DNA from: Alphaproteobacteria bacterium
GTDB taxonomy: Bacteria > Pseudomonadota > Alphaproteobacteria > Kiloniellales > DSM-21159
Length of the DNA: 58,509 bases
Assembly (NCBI GenBank): GCA_030433005.1
Contig: JAUILQ010000032.1
Span: 1 to 58,509, forward strand
Reading direction: 5' to 3'
Shown here: positions 53,566 to 58,509 of the stretch, one piece after another
How positions within the stretch are numbered: the stretch's first letter is position 1
How the letters are laid out: each line of letters starts with the position of its first letter
The notes under the pieces: generated by a model
What the model saw: the letters and a program-made list of their open reading frames with translations, nothing else
The model's database searches: none
What the model was told of the DNA's origin: nothing
Position numbers and translations under genes: made by a program

Positions 53566-54804
53566 TCAGCGGGCCTCGGCGCATTGCGGGTGGCCGCAGG
53601 CCTGCTGGCACTGCTGCCCGGCCGACGCGAAGTCGCCGATCAGGTTGCAGCCGTAGACCCTGGCGAGGTTCTTCATGGCGGCGCCGCAGGCCGGGTTGCG
53701 GTAGCTGACCGGCAGCGCGTGGCTGTCGCCGGCCGGGCAGGTGAAGGAATAGGTCTCGCTGGCCGGAGCGGCCGACGGAGCCGCGACGGCCGGCGCGATC
53801 GCGGCGGCCGGGCTCGGGCTTCCCGCCTGCCCCGTCGCCACGCCGCCGAGCGTCGCCAGCGTGCCGCCGAAGCCGGCCTCCGCGGCGCTGCCCTGCCCGG
53901 TGACGCCGCCGGAGAGAAGGCTGTCGAGGCCGGGCGCCTGGAACGACTGCTTGCCCGAGAAGATGCCGCCGCCCGGCAGCCCGGCGTTGGCGATCCGCAT
54001 CAGGGCCTGGCCGTCGCCCGCGCCGCTCACGTCGCTCAGCAGCGCCTGGCCGAGCTGCAGCTTGTCCAGGCCCGGCAGGTCCGAGCTGCCGATCAGCGCC
54101 GCCCCGAAGCCGAGCGCCAGCACCGCGCCGAAGTCGATGCCGCCGCTTGCGGCCTCGGCTGCGAGCTGGCGCTCGTAGCTCTCGACGGCGGCCGCGTGCT
54201 GGCGCTCGAAGCGCTCCAGGTACGCAGGCGTCGCGCGGACGAAGTGAAGCGGCACGCCGGCCGTCGCCTGCTCCGCGATGTAGATCCCGGGCTCGACCGC
54301 GCCGTCCCAGGACAGCTTCCGGCCGACCACCACGTAGCTGCCCTTGGCGAAGGGGAACCAGTCCTCGGTCGGCTGCCCGAAGTAGTGGAAGGTTCCGACG
54401 TAGGCGGCCTCGCCGGGCACCACATAGACGCCCTCGTCGTAGCCGACCAGCTCGCGGTCGAGGTAGGCGTGGTGGACGCGCCTGAAGCGGCCTTCGTAGT
54501 AGGGCTCGCGGCCGGGCGTCAGTCCGGTCGTGTCGCGGACCTCGATGCCGCGCAGGCTCGCCGCGCCGGAGTCGAGGAAGCGCGCGAACTCCGCCTGGCC
54601 GAGCGTCGCGGCAGGGGTCGGCGCCAGGAAGTCGCGCTTGCGAGAAGCGGCGGCACCGCTCGCCGAGGCATCGTGCTGCTGCAAGAGGCGCAGTGCGTCT
54701 GCCGCCATCCCTGCCTTGGGATCGGACTGGGCCTGGACGGGGGCGCACCAGCCGGCGAGCAGGAGCGCCAGCACGAGGACCGGACCAAACAAGGCAGACC
54801 GCAC
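53566..54804 (-). CDS. Exported uncharacterised protein with Cys-rich C-terminus
   Basis: The 412-residue protein has a signal peptide (about 1-25, ending CAPVQAQ), an N-terminal part with YYEGRFRRVHHAYLDRELVGYDEGVYV and GTFHYFGQPTEDWFPFAKGSYV, a Gly/Ala-rich middle (about 215-340) and a C-terminal domain with six Cys (CPAGDSHALPVSYRNPAC, YGCNLIGDF, QQCQQACGHPQC). Start GTG 54804 follows GGGAGGGGCTC. No function recognised. It is followed by the putative lipoprotein gene on the same strand. Confidence 0.65.
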   Translation of the reverse strand: MRSALFGPVLVLALLLAGWCAPVQAQSDPKAGMAADALRLLQQHDASASGAAASRKRDFLAPTPAATLGQAEFARFLDSGAASLRGIEVRDTTGLTPGREPYYEGRFRRVHHAYLDRELVGYDEGVYVVPGEAAYVGTFHYFGQPTEDWFPFAKGSYVVVGRKLSWDGAVEPGIYIAEQATAGVPLHFVRATPAYLERFERQHAAAVESYERQLAAEAASGGIDFGAVLALGFGAALIGSSDLPGLDKLQLGQALLSDVSGAGDGQALMRIANAGLPGGGIFSGKQSFQAPGLDSLLSGGVTGQGSAAEAGFGGTLATLGGVATGQAGSPSPAAAIAPAVAAPSAAPASETYSFTCPAGDSHALPVSYRNPACGAAMKNLARVYGCNLIGDFASAGQQCQQACGHPQCAEAR

Positions 54805-54910
54805 GAGCCCCTCCCGAAACGCAGCTCCACCGCGTTCTGGCACGAGCCCGAGCGCCTGACATCCCCCGATACCGGAATGGGACCCCGGCGAATTCGGCAG
54901 GGAACGACTC

Positions 54911-55951
54911 TCAGGCGGTCTCGGCGGCGGGCACGATCGACTCGGCGACCAGCGCCTTGAGCTGGCCGGCGTAGCCGGCGCTGCGCGCCGGTCGCGTCGG
55001 GTCGGAGGTGACCGCGACGGTGATCCCGAGATCCGGCACGACGTAGACCATCTGGCCGCCGTAGCCGCGCGCGTAGTAGAGCGCATGGCCGCCGGCGTCC
55101 GAGATGAACCAGCCGTAGCCGTAGGCGTCCCCGGAGAAGGGCGAGCGCGTGCGCGGCGTCCAGGAGCGGCTCACCCAGTCGCGGCTCAGCACCCGCCGGC
55201 CCTGCCAAGTGCCGCCCTGGCGGTAGGTCTCGCCGAAGCGGTAGAGGGCGCGCGGCGCCAGCGCCATGTTGTTGCCGCCGAGATAGCGGCCCTGCGGATC
55301 GCGGGTCCAGGGCGGGATCGCGATGTCCAGCGGCTCGCCGAGCCAGTCGCGCGACAGCGCCAGCAGGCTGCGGCCCGAAGCCTGCGCCAGCGCCGCGCCG
55401 AGCAGGTGGTAGCTGCCGGTCGAGTAGAGCATCCGCCCGCCGGGCCGATCGACGAAGGGCCGCGCCAGCGCGTCGCGCACCCAGTCGTCGCTGGCGATCC
55501 AGGCGCCGTAGTTGGGGCCCGAGGTGCGCTCCAGCCCGGCGCGCATGGTCAGCAGGTCGCCGACGGTGATCTCGCGCAGCCGCGGATCGGGATCGCGCGG
55601 CAGGGAGTCGGCGAGCAGCGGCGCCACCGGCTGCTCGACGCCCTCGAGCACGCCGCGCTCGATGGCGATGCCGGTCAGCGCGGCGACCACCGTCTTGGCC
55701 ACCGACTTGACGTTGGCCGGCCGGTCCAGCCCCGGCCCGCGGAAGGCCTCGGCGACCGCGACCTCGCCGTCGCGCGCGACGATCAGGCTGTGCAGCTGGT
55801 CGAAGCCGCGCGCCCGGCGCACCGCGCGTTCCAGCGCCGCGCCGTCGAAGGCCGGCGCCGCGGCGACCGGCAGGATCGGAACGGCCAGAGCGGCGACCGC
55901 GCCGCCGAGAAGGGTGCGCCGGCTGACGGCGCGCTGTCCGAGTTGGCTCAT
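54911..55951 (-). CDS. Serine hydrolase, class C beta-lactamase/esterase family
   Basis: This is a 346-residue exported enzyme with the leader RAVSRRTLLGGAVAALAVPILPVAAAPA (possible Tat). The active-site SxxK is Ser83-Val-Ala-Lys86 in NVKSVAKT, and Tyr-Ser-Thr replaces the usual Tyr-x-Asn motif in MLYSTGSYHLLG. Members include D-aminopeptidases, esterases and penicillin-binding-like proteins. It is a separate gene from the two exported proteins downstream (106-bp gap). Confidence 0.85.
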   Translation of the reverse strand: MSQLGQRAVSRRTLLGGAVAALAVPILPVAAAPAFDGAALERAVRRARGFDQLHSLIVARDGEVAVAEAFRGPGLDRPANVKSVAKTVVAALTGIAIERGVLEGVEQPVAPLLADSLPRDPDPRLREITVGDLLTMRAGLERTSGPNYGAWIASDDWVRDALARPFVDRPGGRMLYSTGSYHLLGAALAQASGRSLLALSRDWLGEPLDIAIPPWTRDPQGRYLGGNNMALAPRALYRFGETYRQGGTWQGRRVLSRDWVSRSWTPRTRSPFSGDAYGYGWFISDAGGHALYYARGYGGQMVYVVPDLGITVAVTSDPTRPARSAGYAGQLKALVAESIVPAAETA

Positions 55952-56007
55952 GAAGCGGAAGTGGGCGGCGGCCGCGGGCGATCAAGCCCGGACGACCGCC
56001 GGGGCAC

Positions 56008-57117
56008 TCAGCGCCGCCCGGGCAGCGGCCGCGCGCGCAGGATCGCCCAGCGCAGCGCCTCGGCCGCCGTGCCGGCGGCGAGACCGATCAGCGGGTCGAA
56101 GGCGGCGGTCGCCAGGGCGGTGACGACGATCACCGGGCGGCAGGAGGGCTTGACCCGGCGGAAGGCCGCCAGCGGCAGCAGCTCCCAGGCGGCGACCAGC
56201 AGCAGCACCCCGACCGCCGCCAGCGGCAGCGCGACGAGCAGCCGGGCGGCGGGCTCGGCGAAGAACAGGCCGCCGGCCAGCAGCAGCAGGCCGATCGCCG
56301 CCGGCGCGCGCCAACTGCGCGCACCGAAGCGGACATGCGCCGCCAGCCCGCCGGCGCCGTGGCACAGCGGCAGACCGCCGAGCGGGGCGGCGACCAGGTT
56401 CATGGCGCCGGTGGTCAGCGCGAGCCGCCGGATCGTCACGCGTCCGCCGGCCTCCGGGAAGTAGTCCCGCGCCAGCAGCGCGGTCAGCAGGATCGCGTTG
56501 GTCAGGGTCAGCGGCAGCTGGGCGAGCACCAGGCCGGGCAGCGCCGCGGCGAAGTCCGGCAGCGCCGGCAGCACCGGCAGGCTGCGCTCGGCCAGCCCGG
56601 CGAGCGGCGCCGCCGGCGCGCCGCCGAGCCAGGCGATGCCGGCCCCGGCGAGCAGGACCAGCAGCGGCGCCAGCGCGGCCCGTCGGAGCAGCGCCAGCCC
56701 GGCCAGGGCGGCGCAGGCCAGGCCGATCCAGGGCTGCTCCAGCAGCAGTTCCAGCGCAGCCAGTGCGAGCGTCAACGCGAGGCCTGCCTGCAGGCCGTGG
56801 ATCAGCGAGCGCGGCACCAGGCGCGCGGCCTTCTCGACGATCCGGAACAGCCCGACCAGCGAGACCAGGACGCCGAGGATCAGGCCCGAGGCGGCGAGAG
56901 TCTGGGGGTCGCTGGCCGTGGTCAGCAGGATCGCCCCGACCGCCTTCATCGGCTGCACGGCGATCGGCAGGCGGTAGACGGCGGCGACCAGCAGGTAGCC
57001 GGCGCCGAGCGCGACCAGCAGGCCGACGGGATCGACCAGGCCGAGCGCCAGCGCGCCGGCGGCGAAGGGCAGCAGCGTCCCGAGGTCGCCGAACGCGCCG
57101 CCGAGGTCGCCGGCCAA
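56008..57117 (-). CDS. MOT1-type molybdate/sulfate transporter
   Basis: The 369-residue membrane protein has about ten hydrophobic segments and two conserved MOT1 motifs: GGAFGDLGTLLPFAAG near the start and GGLPLCHGAGGLAAHVRFGARS in the second half, plus AVQPMKAVGAILL. The family moves molybdate with high affinity in plants, and bacterial members are annotated as putative sulfate/molybdate transporters. Start is TTG 57117; no better start is visible upstream. It precedes the serine hydrolase gene by 56 bp. Confidence 0.82.
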   Translation of the reverse strand: MAGDLGGAFGDLGTLLPFAAGALALGLVDPVGLLVALGAGYLLVAAVYRLPIAVQPMKAVGAILLTTASDPQTLAASGLILGVLVSLVGLFRIVEKAARLVPRSLIHGLQAGLALTLALAALELLLEQPWIGLACAALAGLALLRRAALAPLLVLLAGAGIAWLGGAPAAPLAGLAERSLPVLPALPDFAAALPGLVLAQLPLTLTNAILLTALLARDYFPEAGGRVTIRRLALTTGAMNLVAAPLGGLPLCHGAGGLAAHVRFGARSWRAPAAIGLLLLAGGLFFAEPAARLLVALPLAAVGVLLLVAAWELLPLAAFRRVKPSCRPVIVVTALATAAFDPLIGLAAGTAAEALRWAILRARPLPGRR

Positions 57118-57149
57118 GCCGCGGCCCTGCCCCGAGCCCGGCCGCGAGC

Positions 57150-57170
57150 CCGGCCCCCTTTCGGGGCCGG
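57150..57170. repeat. Hairpin upstream of the MOT1 gene
   Basis: CCGGCCCC (57150-57157) pairs with GGGGCCGG (57163-57170), loop CTTTC. The 256-bp gap between the DUF4239 stop and the MOT1 start holds nothing else I can identify; a Moco or molybdate riboswitch cannot be supported. Confidence 0.4.
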
Positions 57171-57373
57171 TTCCGGAAGCGGCGTCCTGGTCTCGACCGG
57201 TCCGCCTGGTTGGCGACGCGGCGATGGCCTCCTCCTACGCTCTGCAGTTTCCTGCGCCCGGCTGCACTGTCTCCACGGACGGCGGAAGCGGCGAGACTAG
57301 AACAGATGCCTGGAGGGCGAAAGCCGCCTGCCGCCGCCGCCGCAGAGCGACAATGGTCGGGACCGGGGCCGCG

Positions 57374-58156
57374 TCAGGGATCGCCGGGCGGCAGCGGCGT
57401 CGCCTCGAGCACCTCGACGCCGAGCCGGACGCCGCCCGAGTAGGGGCTGTCGTGCAGCGCCAGGAACCAGAAGGCGGCCGTGGTGGCGAGCGCGAAGACG
57501 GTCAGCGCGAGGCGGCCGGCGGCCGGCCTGTCGAGATGCACGGCGGCGATGGCGGCATAGCTGAACAGGCAGAGCGCCAGCATCGTCCACCAGGCGTTGG
57601 CCGCGCCGCCGTCGCTGCCGATCGCCAGCCGCTCGGCGCGCGCCGCGGCGACGTCGTCGAGCACCGCCAGCAGGTGGGAGGCGACGGGCGCCGGTGCGCC
57701 CTGCCGCGCCAGCTCGACCGTACGCGCCCACATCGCATCGAGCGCAGCGTCGGCCCTCGGGTCGCGGCGCCGGTTCTCCCAGTCCCGCCATTCGACGTCG
57801 ATGACCGCGCGCCGGTAGCGCTCGACGGCGCTCAGCGCTGCGGCGTCAGCCAGGCCGTGCGGCCCGACCAGGGTCTCGAAGCGCTCGATCGCCGAGCGCT
57901 CGGCGTAGGCCGAGTCGCTGGCCCGGCGCTTCTCGTTCCAGATGTCGGCGGCGAGGAAGCCGACGAAGAGCGCGAAGATCGTCGTCACCGAGACAAAGAA
58001 GGGCGCGACCGGCAACAGCGCCCGGCCCGAGCGGTGGCGGCGGTTGAGCCAGGCGAGCAGCAGCAGCGAGGCGGCCCAGACCACGGCCGAGAGGCCGACG
58101 AAGGCGGCGAGCTGGTGCAAGGGCGGCCGGGCGAAGAGCCCGAGCGGCAGATCCAT
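57374..58156 (-). CDS. DUF4239 membrane protein (bestrophin-like)
   Basis: The 260-residue protein has membrane segments at about 15-36, 48-68, 185-205 and 215-235 around a central soluble helical region. FFVSVTTIFALFVGFLAADIWNEKRRASDSAYAERSAIERF is the DUF4239 hallmark. Start ATG 58156 follows GGGGGAGAACAG. Function unknown; an ion channel-like role has been proposed for relatives by their bestrophin-like topology. Confidence 0.78.
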   Translation of the reverse strand: MDLPLGLFARPPLHQLAAFVGLSAVVWAASLLLLAWLNRRHRSGRALLPVAPFFVSVTTIFALFVGFLAADIWNEKRRASDSAYAERSAIERFETLVGPHGLADAAALSAVERYRRAVIDVEWRDWENRRRDPRADAALDAMWARTVELARQGAPAPVASHLLAVLDDVAAARAERLAIGSDGGAANAWWTMLALCLFSYAAIAAVHLDRPAAGRLALTVFALATTAAFWFLALHDSPYSGGVRLGVEVLEATPLPPGDP

Positions 58157-58439
58157 CTGTTCTCCCCCAACGGTGAAGGCGGCCTGCGCGCCGGCGGGCC
58201 CGGAGGCAGCGCGGCCGAGTCTATGACGTCGGCCCGTGCTCGGACCAGACCGTGACGCGAGCCGGCCGCCGCCGGCCGCGTGGCGCTGCGCTTGACTGCG
58301 CCGGCATTTGCGAAATGATTGAGGCGCGCGGTTCGGGGGGCGATCCGCACGGCAGTCGGGGGACTCCTGGACGTGACGGGATGCGAGGCGATGCGGGCCG
58401 GAGGGGTCCGGCGAGCCGGCCGAGCCGCGGGGCCTGCCG

Positions 58440-58509
58440 ATGGCTGAGGCCGCCGGCTCGAGCGCGACCATGCCCCGGGCGATCGTCGCCTACGTCCGCG
58501 GGATCGACG
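58440..58509 (+). CDS. Possible gene start running off the window (TRAP small permease-like?)
   Basis: Two in-frame ATGs (58440, 58470) open a frame that continues to the window end. The peptide MPRAIVAYVRGID recalls the first residues of TRAP transporter small permeases, but 13 residues prove nothing. The ribosome binding site is poor. The 283 bp before it hold no clear gene. Confidence 0.3.
   Translation, partial: MAEAAGSSATMPRAIVAYVRGID

Noticed and set aside
57118..57373. A riboswitch (for example Moco-type) ahead of the MOT1 gene
   Set aside because: Only one simple hairpin is visible; none of the conserved junction features can be recognised by eye.

Overview
The window comes from a very GC-rich bacterial chromosome, with gene-dense operons, many TTG/GTG starts and strong GC bias at third positions. 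The gene content points to an alphaproteobacterium, probably of the Rhodospirillales or a neighbouring group: a fused DUF442-sulfide:quinone oxidoreductase, several Liv-type ABC transporters, an SSS-type histidine kinase beside an ScfR-like XRE regulator, and an apparent EcfG-type stress promoter (GGAAC-N17-CGTT). The order is inference. I see no rRNA or tRNA gene, CRISPR array, transposase or prophage.

Layout. (1) 1-6942: pobA behind a repeat-rich leader, then a sulfide-oxidation operon (persulfide dioxygenase-like MBL hydrolase, DUF442-SQR fusion, SulP permease) and a small membrane protein. (2) 6988-24338: one long minus-strand cluster facing a divergent GntR-family regulator. It encodes an FAH-family hydrolase, an alpha/beta hydrolase, an amidohydrolase, a complete Liv-type ABC transporter whose LivF is fused to a Tm-1/UPF0261 domain, a separate Tm-1-type TIM-barrel protein, a YqiK-like flotillin with an internal duplication, two sister SRPBCC proteins (one fused to a quinone oxidoreductase) and a TPR-glycosyltransferase-like protein. 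This is the best candidate for an undescribed system: regulated uptake and breakdown of an unknown, possibly aromatic or cyclic, compound, with a membrane-scaffold component.

(3) 24366-30664: a VOC protein, a glutamine synthetase-family enzyme with its own terminator and a 15-bp tandem repeat beyond it, then a possible general-stress locus (24-aa membrane microprotein plus a larger membrane protein behind an EcfG-like promoter), a D-2-hydroxyacid dehydrogenase, an SDR, an HdeD-like protein and a 45-aa DUF3096 protein. (4) 30702-44268: a minus-strand regulatory block (XRE regulator, single-domain response regulator, small membrane protein, SSS-histidine kinase) divergent from a second full Liv-type transporter, followed by a small membrane protein, a yeast-FCY1-type cytosine deaminase and an AsmA protein.

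(5) 44307-52492: allophanate hydrolase with a complete dipeptide/oligopeptide-type ABC transporter and a divergent LysR regulator. (6) 52526-58509: two uncharacterised exported proteins, a class C beta-lactamase-like serine hydrolase, a MOT1-type molybdate/sulfate transporter, a DUF4239 membrane protein and possibly the first codons of a gene leaving the window.

The genes together describe a metabolically versatile heterotroph that takes up organic acids, peptides or amides and ring compounds through ABC importers and can oxidise sulfide. All functions are read from sequence motifs and family memory; no search was run.
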